Positions 25,627-34,895 of a stretch of DNA of 64,000 nucleotides are shown here, piece after piece. Under the pieces are notes generated by a model that was not told where the DNA came from, ran no database searches, and was given only the letters and a program-made list of their open reading frames with translations. The stretch is from NCBI RefSeq assembly GCF_964036635.1, contig NZ_OZ038524.1:384001-448000 (forward strand), in the 5' to 3' direction. A program made the position numbers and the translations under genes. The stretch is from Tenacibaculum dicentrarchi. Its GTDB lineage: Bacteria; Bacteroidota; Bacteroidia; Flavobacteriales; Flavobacteriaceae. Position 1 is the stretch's first letter, and every line of letters starts with the position of its first letter.

Positions 25627-27588
25627 ATGAAAAAAAACTGCATACTACTATTTATTTTATTGATAACCATATCAGTAAAAGGTCAAATATTTAATCCTAT
25701 TGAGTGGAAGACTAAAGTCGAAAAAACATCCGATTCTAATTATAAATTAATAACTCAAGCGACCATCAAAGAGGGCTGGAGTTTGTACTCGCAAGATGTA
25801 CCTAAATCAGGACCAATTCCGACCACTTTTTTTTATCAAGAAAAAGAAAATAAGATTAAATTAATCGGAAAAACCAAAGAGCCTAAAGGTAAAACTAAAT
25901 TTACAAAATTGTTTAATGAGCAAGGAATGACTATTAAATCGTTTGCTCATAAAGCTATTTTTGAACAACAAATTGAGTTAATCGACTCAAAAACAACTAA
26001 AATTAATGCTTTTGTTGAATTTATTGCCTGTACAGATGAGCAGTGTTTACCTCCAAAAGAACTTGATTTAGTTTTTGATATCAGTAAGGCTGTTTCTGTA
26101 AAATCAGTTGATAAAGATAAAACGAAGAAAGATAAAAAAGGAATGATAGCCATCTTTTTTATCGCTTTTTTATCAGGGTTTGCAGCCTTGTTAACTCCCT
26201 GTGTTTTTCCAATGATTCCGATGACGGTAAGCTTTTTTACCAAACAAAGTAAAAGCAAGGCACAAGGAATTAAAAATGCCATTATTTATGGAGTATCAAT
26301 AATTGGAATATACGTATTATTAGGAACCGTAGTAACGGGTATTTTTGGGGCAGATGCTTTAAATGCGCTTTCTACCAATGTTTGGTTTAACGTTGTTTTC
26401 TTTTTAATATTAGTAGTTTTTGCTACATCATTTTTAGGCGCTTTTGAAATTACCTTACCAAGTTCTTGGGCTACAAAAGTAGATTCTCAAGCCGATAGAG
26501 GTGGTTTAATAGGAATCTTTTTTATGGCTTTGGCATTAGCAATTGTGTCATTTTCATGCACCGGACCAATTGTAGGAACGTTATTAGTTGAGTCAGCATC
26601 AAAAGGAGGAATCGCACCGATTGTAGGGATGTTAGGTTTTTCATCAGCGATTGCTTTGCCATTTGCACTGTTTGCAGCATTCCCAGGTTGGTTAAATTCG
26701 TTACCAAAATCGGGAGGTTGGTTAAATACGGTAAAAGTAGTTCTAGGATTTTTAGAACTAGCTTTGGCGTTTAAATTTTTATCAAATGCCGATTTAGTAT
26801 TGCAATTACATATTTTTGAAAGAGAAGTTTTTATTGCTATTTGGATTGCAATATTCGGAGCTTTATCGCTTTATTTATTAGGGAAAATTCAATTACCACA
26901 CGACAGCCCACAAAATCATATATCGGTAGGAAGATTGTTTTTAGGACTAATCGTAGGAGCTTTTACCGTATATATGTTGCCAGGTTTATGGGGAGCACCT
27001 TTAAATTTAATCAGCGCTTTTCCACCACCACAACATTATAGTGAATCGCCATATGGAGTAGGGTTTACCAAGAAAAGTACCGCATTAGTTTCAATGGGAA
27101 AGGTTGAAAAAACACCTACAGGTTTACCAGAAGGAGCACATATAATGCCTCCACACGATATTATTTCTTTTCACGATTACGACAAAGGATTGGCTTATGC
27201 TAAAAAAGTAGGAAAGCCCGTAATGATAGATTTTACAGGACATGCCTGCGTAAATTGCCGTAAAATGGAACAGAATGTTTGGGTAAAACCGAATGTTTTA
27301 GATGTCTTAAAAAATAAGGTAGTTTTAATTTCTTTATATGTTGATGATAAAAGAAAGTTGAAAGAGGATGAAATTATAGATTCGAGGTTAAACCCTGGTA
27401 AAAAATTAAAATATATTGGGCAAAAATGGAGCGAATTACAAACCATAAAATACAAAGCAAATACGCAACCTTTTTATGTATTAATGGGGCATGATGAAGC
27501 TAATTTAATCGATCCAGCTTCTTATACACCCGATGCTACTGAGTATTACAATTGGTTACAAAAAGGGATTTCAAACTTTAAAAAATAG
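25627..27588 (+). CDS. dsbD: Thiol:disulfide interchange protein DsbD
   Basis: 653 aa in three parts: signal peptide (1-20) and alpha domain with C135/C140; an eight-helix membrane domain (about 172-455) with the conserved cysteines C192 ([11 protein letters not shown]) and C311 (SFSCTGP); and a C-terminal thioredoxin-like gamma domain with [11 protein letters not shown] (C541/C544). DsbD carries electrons from cytoplasmic thioredoxin to periplasmic reductases for disulfide isomerisation and cytochrome c maturation. All six expected cysteines are present. An isolated alpha-domain gene lies just upstream, and a strong terminator follows. Confidence 0.95.
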   Translation: MKKNCILLFILLITISVKGQIFNPIEWKTKVEKTSDSNYKLITQATIKEGWSLYSQDVPKSGPIPTTFFYQEKENKIKLIGKTKEPKGKTKFTKLFNEQGMTIKSFAHKAIFEQQIELIDSKTTKINAFVEFIACTDEQCLPPKELDLVFDISKAVSVKSVDKDKTKKDKKGMIAIFFIAFLSGFAALLTPCVFPMIPMTVSFFTKQSKSKAQGIKNAIIYGVSIIGIYVLLGTVVTGIFGADALNALSTNVWFNVVFFLILVVFATSFLGAFEITLPSSWATKVDSQADRGGLIGIFFMALALAIVSFSCTGPIVGTLLVESASKGGIAPIVGMLGFSSAIALPFALFAAFPGWLNSLPKSGGWLNTVKVVLGFLELALAFKFLSNADLVLQLHIFEREVFIAIWIAIFGALSLYLLGKIQLPHDSPQNHISVGRLFLGLIVGAFTVYMLPGLWGAPLNLISAFPPPQHYSESPYGVGFTKKSTALVSMGKVEKTPTGLPEGAHIMPPHDIISFHDYDKGLAYAKKVGKPVMIDFTGHACVNCRKMEQNVWVKPNVLDVLKNKVVLISLYVDDKRKLKEDEIIDSRLNPGKKLKYIGQKWSELQTIKYKANTQPFYVLMGHDEANLIDPASYTPDATEYYNWLQKGISNFKK

Positions 27589-27630
27589 TAAAACCCGTAG
27601 TTTATAATTTTAAAAATAGTATAAAATCAA

Positions 27631-27665
27631 AAAACACTTTAGAAATATCTAAAGTGTTTTTTTTG
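27631..27665 (+). terminator. Terminator of dsbD
   Basis: Stem AAAACACTTTAGA / TCTAAAGTGTTTT followed by further T residues, 42 bp after the stop. Confidence 0.9.
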
Positions 27666-27696
27666 TGATAATTTTATTTATCAATATGAAAATAAA

Positions 27697-27985
27697 AGCC
27701 TGTTTAAATTTCATCTAAAAAAGTTTTGTAACATAAAAATAAGAAATCGAATTCGTCAAACTGAATTTAGTTCAGTTTCGCATCTTGATTTACCGTAGTT
27801 ATTCCCTTTTTTTTTGATGATTCTTGTCAATTCGAGTGATTTTAATGACTAAAAGGAATTAAAATTGTATCGAGAATTTGAATTATTTTATGTTGATGAA
27901 TTTTATACAAAAAAGTTCTCGATACAATTTTTTTGAAGGAAAAAAATCACTCGAACTGACAGTTTATTTAATTTTTAAACAGGCT
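27697..27985 (+). repeat. MITE-like repeat with 12-bp terminal inverted repeats, full copy (B)
   Basis: 289 bp. It begins AGCCTGTTTAAA (27697-27708) and ends with the exact reverse complement (27974-27985). Inside are nested palindromes: CTGAATTTAGTTCAG; TGTCAATTCGAGTGATTTT at 27825-27843 with its near-complement at 27943-27961; and AAAATTGTATCGAGAA at 27861-27876 with its exact complement at 27916-27931. An inverted second full copy is at 60823-61109. No ORF. It fills most of the 411-bp gap 27589-27999, between two convergent genes; the rest of that gap is the dsbD terminator. Confidence 0.8.
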
Positions 27986-27999
27986 CTAAGCTTATTTTA

Positions 28000-29310
28000 T
28001 TATTTCAAAGGATATAATTTAACATCCTTTCCTAACCAAGCTTGTAATTTTGCGTAAATTTTTTGTTGATCTTTATCAGAAAAACTTTTAATTCTCGTTA
28101 AGTGTGAACCTCCTTCTAAAACCATTTTCAAAGCATCAACGCCTTCTTTTGGTGTTGGTCCACAAGCCGCCCAAGGGTCGTAAGCTCCCTGAATATATAA
28201 AATATTATTTCCTTTAGTTTCTACATAATTACGTACTTCTTTAATATATGTAGGGTTGTAAGTTAAATCTACATTTTTAGGTGCAAACCTACTATTTGTA
28301 CTGCTTTTAACTACTTTTAATAAATCTTTTACAGGCGCTAAATCAAAACCGTAATAGCCTAATTCTCTCATATGTTGATAAAAAGAAGGTAAGTAATTTT
28401 TAAATCCTGCATCGTTGTAAACATGAACACCAGAAATTTTAATTAAATACTTAAATAATTCTTCTGATGATGCCTCTTTTGTAGGTACATCGGCACATTT
28501 TCCGCTGCCCCATTGCCAGAAAGAAAAAGGAAATTCTAACACGGCATATTCTAAGGTTTCTTCTAAAGGAACTTGGGTAAAACTCATCTTGTTTTTAGCC
28601 GCATAAGTCGCTAATATTTTTAAGATATCCGCTCTGTTTTCTAAAACAGTTCTTTGAAAAGTTTTAATACTCGCTCTACAAGCATCACTACCAACCGAGT
28701 TGATTAAATCATTGGTTCTAGGGTCTTCTAAGGTATTTATTAATGGAGCAACATAAGGCACAGCAACATCAATATCTTTCGGATATTTAGCCTTGTAAAT
28801 TAAGGTAGTTTCTCCTCCTTTACTAATTCCTGATGACAACCATTTACCACTATAAACATTTTTTAATTTGGTAACAATAGTATGATAATCTTCAATAGCG
28901 TTATCGTTTGTTAAATGTTTCCAAGGAATAGAATCGGGTCTTGATTTTCCGTACATTCTGTATTCTACAATTACCTGATTCGATTTGAATACTTTACTTA
29001 ATTCCGTGGTTCTATTTCTAGAAGAATATCCATCGGTAATTAAAACTGTTGGGCTGTTGTAATTGGCATGTGAAACATACATATAATGATCAAAAGTTCC
29101 TTCGGATGGATTTTTAGGATCTAAATTTTGCTTTAAAACCACTTTGTAAGCCTCAGTGAAATGATCTTTGGCTTCAATAGAATCTATCTGGGCTTTAGGA
29201 AAAGTAGCTTGTAATTTTTCTTTAAATGATACGATTTTGTTCTCTTTAGTTGTTTTACACGATGCAAAAACGGCTAAAGATACAAGAATAAATAACTGTA
29301 AATTTTTCAC
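28000..29310 (-). CDS. S37-family (PS-10-like) secreted serine peptidase, lipoprotein
   Basis: 436 aa, starting at a GTG (29310). A lipoprotein signal ends FASC (Cys 18). The alpha/beta-hydrolase core has VLITDGYSSRN, the nucleophile elbow SSGISKGGETT (Ser about 163), and a late YIQGAYDPWAACGP and GGSHLTR that supply the Asp and His. This resembles the S37 peptidases, relatives of the proline-preferring S28 family. It is divergent, with a 134-bp shared promoter region, from the first gene of the hydroxyproline island. An involvement in trimming proline-rich peptides at the cell surface is therefore attractive but inferred from position only. Confidence 0.75.
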   Translation of the reverse strand: MKNLQLFILVSLAVFASCKTTKENKIVSFKEKLQATFPKAQIDSIEAKDHFTEAYKVVLKQNLDPKNPSEGTFDHYMYVSHANYNSPTVLITDGYSSRNRTTELSKVFKSNQVIVEYRMYGKSRPDSIPWKHLTNDNAIEDYHTIVTKLKNVYSGKWLSSGISKGGETTLIYKAKYPKDIDVAVPYVAPLINTLEDPRTNDLINSVGSDACRASIKTFQRTVLENRADILKILATYAAKNKMSFTQVPLEETLEYAVLEFPFSFWQWGSGKCADVPTKEASSEELFKYLIKISGVHVYNDAGFKNYLPSFYQHMRELGYYGFDLAPVKDLLKVVKSSTNSRFAPKNVDLTYNPTYIKEVRNYVETKGNNILYIQGAYDPWAACGPTPKEGVDALKMVLEGGSHLTRIKSFSDKDQQKIYAKLQAWLGKDVKLYPLK

Positions 29311-29444
29311 TTTATATATGTTTTTTGCTAAAAATACAGGCTTTATGGTATTTGTTGTGGTATTATTTTAACAAGTTTACGGCTTATATTAGTCTGTATA
29401 TAGATAAAATATGTAAAAGTTTTTATAAATAGTTATTTTAGAGC

Positions 29445-30416
29445 ATGGAAAAAATTATTCAAATAGATAGCGATTATATAGAAAATAACACTAATTTTTC
29501 AGCACTTATTACTGAATTAAAAGCTGCTTTTTCTTCGCAAGAAACCCTTGTTCCGATGCGTCATCATCACGATTTTGCAAACCCAGCAGTTAATGCAGAT
29601 TCTACCTTATTATTGATGCCAGCATGGAATCCTAGTAAAAATGCGGGAGTAAAAATAGTAACAGTAAGCCCCGAGAATCAGCAATTCGATTTGCCTTCAA
29701 TCAACGGAACGTATATTTATTTAGATGCTGTTAAAGGAACAATTAAAGCCATTTTAGAAGCCAAAAGTTTAACGGTAAAACGTACGGCATCGGCATCGGC
29801 ATTGGCATCTACTTTTTTATCCAAAGAAAATTCGTCGTCATTATTAATGATAGGAACAGGCGCTTTATCGGTTAATTTAATCAAAGCACACGCCTCGGTT
29901 CGTCCGATTAAAAACGTATTTATTTGGGGGCGTAATTTTTCTAAAGCACAAGCAATTTGCAAAACATTAAAAGAAGAAGATTTTACAATTACAGCCGTTC
30001 AAACTATCGAAGAAAAAATATCGGAAGTCGATATTATTTCGTGTGCAACGCTGTCAAAAACGCCGTTAGTTTTAGGGAAATATTTAAAAGCAGGACAACA
30101 TGTCGATTTAGTTGGAGCGTATAAAAAAGATATGCGTGAAGCGGATAATGAAGTTATCAAAAAAGGGGCAGTTTATATTGATACTTATCAAGGTGGATTA
30201 AAAGAAAGTGGCGATATTTTAATACCGTTACAAACAGGTATTTTAAAACAAGAAGATATTAACGCTGATTTATTTGAATTGTGTTCATCTAAAGAAATAG
30301 CAGAAGAAAAAGGACGTAAAAATGATGATGAAATTACTGTTTTTAAATCGGTAGGACACGCTTTAGAAGATTTAGCCGCCGCTAATTATTTCTATCATAA
30401 ATATATAAATCAGTAA
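29445..30416 (+). CDS. Ornithine cyclodeaminase/mu-crystallin family; probable 1-pyrroline-2-carboxylate reductase
   Basis: 323 aa, soluble, NAD(P)-binding. Family features: PMRHHHDFANP with the substrate-binding region, AILEAKSLTVKRTASASALAS, then a Rossmann fold from LLMIGTGALSVNLIKAHA to VFIWGRNFSKA, and VDIISCATLSKTPLVLGKYL. In this family true ornithine cyclodeaminases, alanine dehydrogenases and 1-pyrroline-2-carboxylate reductases are hard to separate by eye. Its location 4 bp upstream of a trans-3-hydroxyproline dehydratase, whose product is exactly 1-pyrroline-2-carboxylate, makes the reductase forming L-proline the best call. It opens the plus-strand arm of the island. Confidence 0.82.
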   Translation: MEKIIQIDSDYIENNTNFSALITELKAAFSSQETLVPMRHHHDFANPAVNADSTLLLMPAWNPSKNAGVKIVTVSPENQQFDLPSINGTYIYLDAVKGTIKAILEAKSLTVKRTASASALASTFLSKENSSSLLMIGTGALSVNLIKAHASVRPIKNVFIWGRNFSKAQAICKTLKEEDFTITAVQTIEEKISEVDIISCATLSKTPLVLGKYLKAGQHVDLVGAYKKDMREADNEVIKKGAVYIDTYQGGLKESGDILIPLQTGILKQEDINADLFELCSSKEIAEEKGRKNDDEITVFKSVGHALEDLAAANYFYHKYINQ

Positions 30417-30420
30417 AAAA

Positions 30421-31512
30421 ATGAGTAAAACATATCAAAATATACTTTCAAAAACTGATTTTAAACCAAATGAAAATTGGTTGCAAATTAAAACAATCGA
30501 CATGCACACAGGCGGAGAACCTTTGCGTGTAATTGTTGATGGATTTCCTGAATTAAAAGGAAATTCAGTTTTAGAATATCGACGTTATTGCAAAGAAAAT
30601 TTCGATAATTTACGAACCGCTTTAATGTTTGAACCTCGTGGACATCCTGATATGTACGGCTGTATTTTATTGCCTCCAAATCCTAAAGAAAACAATCAAA
30701 ATAACGAAGAAATAGGCGATTTTGGTATTATATTTCTTCATAATGAAGGATATTCGACCATGTGTGGTCATGCGATTATTGCTATTTCTACATTGGCTGT
30801 CGAAATGAATTGGATTGATGTTAAAGAAGGTGAAAATATTTTAAAAATTGATGCTCCTTGCGGACGAATTACCTCGTTTGCGAATGTGAAAAATGGTAAA
30901 GTAACAGGCGTTCGTTTTCATTGTGTGCCGAGTTTTGTGGTTGGTTTAGACAGAACTGTGGAGGTCGAAAATTTAGGAACTGTAACCTACGATTTGGCTT
31001 ACGGAGGTGCTTTTTACGCTTATGTCGATATGGCAAAAAATAATTTTAATTTTGATTTAAGCAGTAATTCGTATCGTGATTTAATTGCCAACGGAATGAA
31101 AATAAAACATGCCGTAATGCAAAATGATTCTGAAATTATTCATCCTTTAGAAGCCGATTTGAGCTTTTTATACGGAACTATTTTTGTTGATAATAACAAA
31201 CAACCTTCAGGAAACGATAGCAGAAATGTCTGTATTTTTGCCGAAGGAGAAGTCGATAGATGCCCAACAGGTTCGGGTGTTTCTGGAAGAATGGCAATTC
31301 ATAAAAAAAGAAATGAAATTGATTTTAATCAAACCATGAGCATTGAAAGTATTACCGATTCGGTATTTATTGGTGCTGTTATCTCTGAAGAAAAATATGG
31401 TCAATTTAATGCCGTAATTCCGCAGGTATCAGGAACGGCGTATATTACAGGAATGAATACCTTTGTAATCGACCCAAATGACCCGATGAAAGATGGATTT
31501 ATTCTTCGGTAA
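30421..31512 (+). CDS. Trans-3-hydroxy-L-proline dehydratase (proline racemase family)
   Basis: 363 aa. Proline-racemase fold with the first active-site cysteine C115 (YSTMCGHAI). The second active-site cysteine, which racemases and epimerases have in DRSPCGTG, is replaced by T283 in DRCPTGSG. The Cys/Thr pair is the published signature of trans-3-hydroxyproline dehydratases, which abstract one proton and lose water to give 1-pyrroline-2-carboxylate. The 39050-40057 paralogue in the same island keeps both cysteines, giving an internal contrast. It begins 4 bp after the reductase gene, and the two form a two-step route from trans-3-hydroxyproline to L-proline. No signal peptide, so cytoplasmic. 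Confidence 0.88.
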   Translation: MSKTYQNILSKTDFKPNENWLQIKTIDMHTGGEPLRVIVDGFPELKGNSVLEYRRYCKENFDNLRTALMFEPRGHPDMYGCILLPPNPKENNQNNEEIGDFGIIFLHNEGYSTMCGHAIIAISTLAVEMNWIDVKEGENILKIDAPCGRITSFANVKNGKVTGVRFHCVPSFVVGLDRTVEVENLGTVTYDLAYGGAFYAYVDMAKNNFNFDLSSNSYRDLIANGMKIKHAVMQNDSEIIHPLEADLSFLYGTIFVDNNKQPSGNDSRNVCIFAEGEVDRCPTGSGVSGRMAIHKKRNEIDFNQTMSIESITDSVFIGAVISEEKYGQFNAVIPQVSGTAYITGMNTFVIDPNDPMKDGFILR

Positions 31513-31625
31513 TTCTTAGGTAATTTTAAATGATTTTGGCTGATTTCGGCTAATCTTTAAAAATAAAATATTTTTTCTTCGGATAAAAAAACAGCATTTC
31601 TCATTATAGTTTTATAAAAAATAAG

Positions 31626-34600
31626 ATGGACTACAATCAAATAAAAATAGCAAATCAACAAGCGGAAGAAATTCTTTTAAAAACCTATAATATTAAAGGA
31701 ACTGCAACTGAATTACCTGGCGAATTAGATTTTAATTTCCGAATAAAAACACTCAGTTCAGAAGGGTATATTTTAAAAATTTCTCGTCCGAAGGAAGACG
31801 AAAATTATTTAGATTTTCAACAAAAATTATTGCAATATGTTGCTAAAAATAATGCTGAAATTATTGCTCCGAAAGTTATAAAAGATACTGAAGGAAATGT
31901 AATTTCTACTATAATTGACGCTTTTGGAAATGTTCGAAAAGTACGATTATTAACGTGGATTTCTGGGCGTGTTTGGTCGTCTGTAAATCCGCAATTAGAT
32001 AGTTTGCGTTTTAGTTTGGGCGAGCAATGCGGACTTTTAACCAAGGCGTTACAAGGTTTTAATCATGAAGAGGCAAAAAGAGAATTTGTTTGGGACGTAG
32101 CACAATCTCTTTGGACAAAAAAACATATCAATTTATTTGAAAATGAGCAAAAAGAAATTATAACTTATTATCAAACACAATTTGAAAATAATAAAATAAA
32201 CTATGATTCTTTAAGAAAATCAGTAGTTCATAATGATGCCAATGATAATAATGTTATTGTATCGAAAGAGCTTGTAAACCCAACAGTAAAAGCAGCGATT
32301 GATTACGGTGATGCCATTTATACGCAAGTAATTAATGATGTGGCAATTGCCTGTGCTTATGCAATTATGAATCATAATGAGCCGTTGGAATCGGCGTTAC
32401 ATATTGTAAAAGGCTATCATCAGAATTTTCCTTTACAAGAAAAAGAATTGGCACATTTATACGATGCTATTGCTATGCGATTGGTTATTTCCGTAACAAA
32501 ATCGGCAATTAATAAAATTGAAGAACCGAACAATAAATATTTACTGATAAGCGAAAAACCAGCTTGGGAAGTACTTAAAAAATGGCGTGAAATTCACCCT
32601 GATTTTGCGGAATATAATTTTAGAATTGCTTGTGGTTTTTCGGCACATCCGAATGAAAAAAAGTTTGAAAATTGGAGTTTAAAACATACTTTTTCTTTAG
32701 AAAATCTATTTCCAACAGTTCAAAAAAATAGTATTTTTCCTATTGATTTAAGTATTTCAAGCAAATGGATTGGGCATGAAAAAGAAGCAAATAATTTAGC
32801 ACTTTTTCAATTTAAAATTGATGAATTACAAAAAGAAAATCCTACAAAAATTATTGGTGGCGGTTATTTAGAACCTCGTGTTTTTTATACTGCTGATGCG
32901 TATCAAAAAATAGGAAATAACGGAAAAGAAAACCGAACAATTCATTTAGGAACCGATTTCTGGTTGCCAAAAAACACGTCTGTTCACGCTATTTTAGATG
33001 GGGAAGTTGTTATTTCTTCGGATAATCAAGGCGATAAAAATTACGGTGGATTATTAGTATTAAAACATCAAGCCGATAATTTTGAATTTTATACTTTATA
33101 CGGACATAATACGCCCGAAAGTGTACAAAAACATCAAGTAGGCGACCGAATTTTAAAAGGTGAAAAAATTGCAGAACTTGGCGATATTTCAGAAAACGGA
33201 AATTGGGTTCCTCATTTACATTTTCAAGTTTTATTATCATTATTTGATTTGAAAACAGATTTTCCAGGCGTAGCATATTTAAACGAAATGGAGGTTTGGA
33301 AAAGTGTTTGCCCAAACCCGAATTTACTTTTTAAATCGAAAGAATTAAACCAAAATAACAGCATTTCAAACAACGATTTAATCAAGTATCGAAAACAACA
33401 TTTAGGGAAAAGTTTAAGTTTGCAATACAAAACGCCCATAAAAATGGTGCGTGGTTCAGGCGTTTATTTAATCGACCAATTTGGAAATAAATATTTAGAT
33501 ACCGTAAATAATGTTGCACACGTTGGGCATGAAAATTACAATGTTGTAAAAGCAGGACAGCAACAAATGAGTTTAATTAACACAAACTCACGCTATTTAC
33601 ACGAAAATATCAATGAATTAGCCAAAGAACTCATTGAAACTTTACCGCCAGAATTAAATGTGTTACATTTTGTAAACTCTGGAAGTGAGGCAAATGAATT
33701 GGCAATTCGAATGGCAAAAGCCGTTACAGGCGAAAAAGATATTATCGCAAGTGAAATCGGTTATCACGGAAATGCGAATATGTGTATTGATATTTCTTCG
33801 TATAAATTTGATGGAAAAGGAGGAAATGGCGCACCAGAACACACGCAAATATTTCCGTTAGTCGATAGTTTTAGAGGGAAATATAGAGGTGAAAATACCG
33901 CAAAAAAATACGCTGATGAAGTTCAAAAATGTATCGATACCATTCAAAATAAAGGACGAAATGTAGGTGCATTTATTATAGAACCAATTATTAGTTGTGG
34001 CGGTCAGGTAGAATTACCAACAGGTTTTTTATCCGAAGCATATCAAAAAATTAGAAAAGTTGGTGGCGTTTGTATTTCTGATGAAGTACAAACTGGTTGC
34101 GGACGAATGGGAAAAACTTTTTGGGGTTTTCAATTGCACGATGTTGTTCCTGATATCATAACTATTGGAAAACCTTTAGGAAATGGGCATCCAATTGCGG
34201 CGGTTGCCTGTACTCAAAAAGTTGCCGAGGCATTTGCAAACGGTATGGAATATTTTAACACTTTTGGCGGAAATCCTGTTTCCTGTGCCATTGCAACCGA
34301 AGTAATTCGAACTGTAAAAAGAGATAAATTGCAAGAAAATGCGTTAGAAGTTGGGAATTATTTAAAATCATCATTAAAAGAACTTTCTAAAGAATTTCCA
34401 ATTATTGGCGATGTAAGAGGGCAGGGGCTTTTCTTAGGAATTGAGTTCGTTGATTCTCAATTAAATCCACTCGCTTCTCATGCCGATTATATCGCAAACA
34501 GAATGAAAAATTACGGAATTTTAATGAGTACCGATGGAGCAGACCATAATGTGTTAAAAATAAAACCACCAATTGTTTTCACCAAAGAAAATGCCGAAGA

Positions 34601-34655
34601 AGTACTTTTTTATCTAAAGAAAATATTAAAAGAGGATTTTATGAAGGTTGTTTAA
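31626..34655 (+). CDS. Fusion of APH-type kinase, M23 peptidase and class-III aminotransferase-fold lyase
   Basis: 1009 aa without signal peptide. Residues about 1-330 are an aminoglycoside-phosphotransferase-like kinase: VVHNDANDNN (H202, D204, N209) and IDYGD (D226). About 430-545 is an M23 domain with intact zinc ligands H440, D444 and H530/H532. About 590-1005 is a PLP fold-type-I class-III enzyme with SGSEAN (685-690), D819 in SDEVQTG and the PLP lysine K849 (TIGKPLGNG). Human hydroxylysine kinase and 5-phosphohydroxylysine phospho-lyase belong to the same two outer families, and bacterial fusions of this shape exist. Hydroxylysine breakdown is thus my preferred role; phosphoethanolamine-type lyase or another amino alcohol is the alternative. 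It lies 113 bp after the dehydratase. Confidence 0.85.
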   Translation: MDYNQIKIANQQAEEILLKTYNIKGTATELPGELDFNFRIKTLSSEGYILKISRPKEDENYLDFQQKLLQYVAKNNAEIIAPKVIKDTEGNVISTIIDAFGNVRKVRLLTWISGRVWSSVNPQLDSLRFSLGEQCGLLTKALQGFNHEEAKREFVWDVAQSLWTKKHINLFENEQKEIITYYQTQFENNKINYDSLRKSVVHNDANDNNVIVSKELVNPTVKAAIDYGDAIYTQVINDVAIACAYAIMNHNEPLESALHIVKGYHQNFPLQEKELAHLYDAIAMRLVISVTKSAINKIEEPNNKYLLISEKPAWEVLKKWREIHPDFAEYNFRIACGFSAHPNEKKFENWSLKHTFSLENLFPTVQKNSIFPIDLSISSKWIGHEKEANNLALFQFKIDELQKENPTKIIGGGYLEPRVFYTADAYQKIGNNGKENRTIHLGTDFWLPKNTSVHAILDGEVVISSDNQGDKNYGGLLVLKHQADNFEFYTLYGHNTPESVQKHQVGDRILKGEKIAELGDISENGNWVPHLHFQVLLSLFDLKTDFPGVAYLNEMEVWKSVCPNPNLLFKSKELNQNNSISNNDLIKYRKQHLGKSLSLQYKTPIKMVRGSGVYLIDQFGNKYLDTVNNVAHVGHENYNVVKAGQQQMSLINTNSRYLHENINELAKELIETLPPELNVLHFVNSGSEANELAIRMAKAVTGEKDIIASEIGYHGNANMCIDISSYKFDGKGGNGAPEHTQIFPLVDSFRGKYRGENTAKKYADEVQKCIDTIQNKGRNVGAFIIEPIISCGGQVELPTGFLSEAYQKIRKVGGVCISDEVQTGCGRMGKTFWGFQLHDVVPDIITIGKPLGNGHPIAAVACTQKVAEAFANGMEYFNTFGGNPVSCAIATEVIRTVKRDKLQENALEVGNYLKSSLKELSKEFPIIGDVRGQGLFLGIEFVDSQLNPLASHADYIANRMKNYGILMSTDGADHNVLKIKPPIVFTKENAEEVLFYLKKILKEDFMKVV

Positions 34656-34675
34656 TGTTATAAAAATAAGAATCA

Positions 34676-34764
34676 TTTGAAGCAATTTCCCGCTTTCCGC
34701 ACTCGCTTTTTTTTGAAGAAAAATCAAAAAAAGAGCTCAAACAAATGCTACAATCGGGGCTAGG
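34676..34764 (+). repeat. 89-bp REP-like imperfect palindrome, copy 3
   Basis: Same sequence as copy 2 except for one base near the right arm (GCTACAA for GCTTCAA), which breaks one pair of the outer stem. It lies between convergent genes, 20 bp after the fusion gene. Confidence 0.85.
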
Positions 34765-34829
34765 TATTTTAGTTTGTTTTTTACTTATTTTTTTATAATA
34801 ATATTTTTTTTAATAAACTATAAAAAAGA

Positions 34830-34868
34830 AAAAACGCAACTCTTAAAAGATAAAGAGTTGCGTTTTTT
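34830..34868. terminator. Bidirectional terminator between the two arms of the island
   Basis: AAAACGCAACTCTT / AAGAGTTGCGTTTT with T residues at the right and A residues at the left, so it can end both the plus-strand fusion gene and the minus-strand M24 operon. Confidence 0.85.
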
Positions 34869-34895
34869 TATGAATTTACTGTAATTTTTTAAAAT

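Noticed and set aside
32920..33260. A separate M23 peptidase gene inside the 1009-aa protein, or a frameshifted fusion
   Set aside because: The frame is continuous with no stop, and all three domains keep their active-site residues, so the fusion is real.
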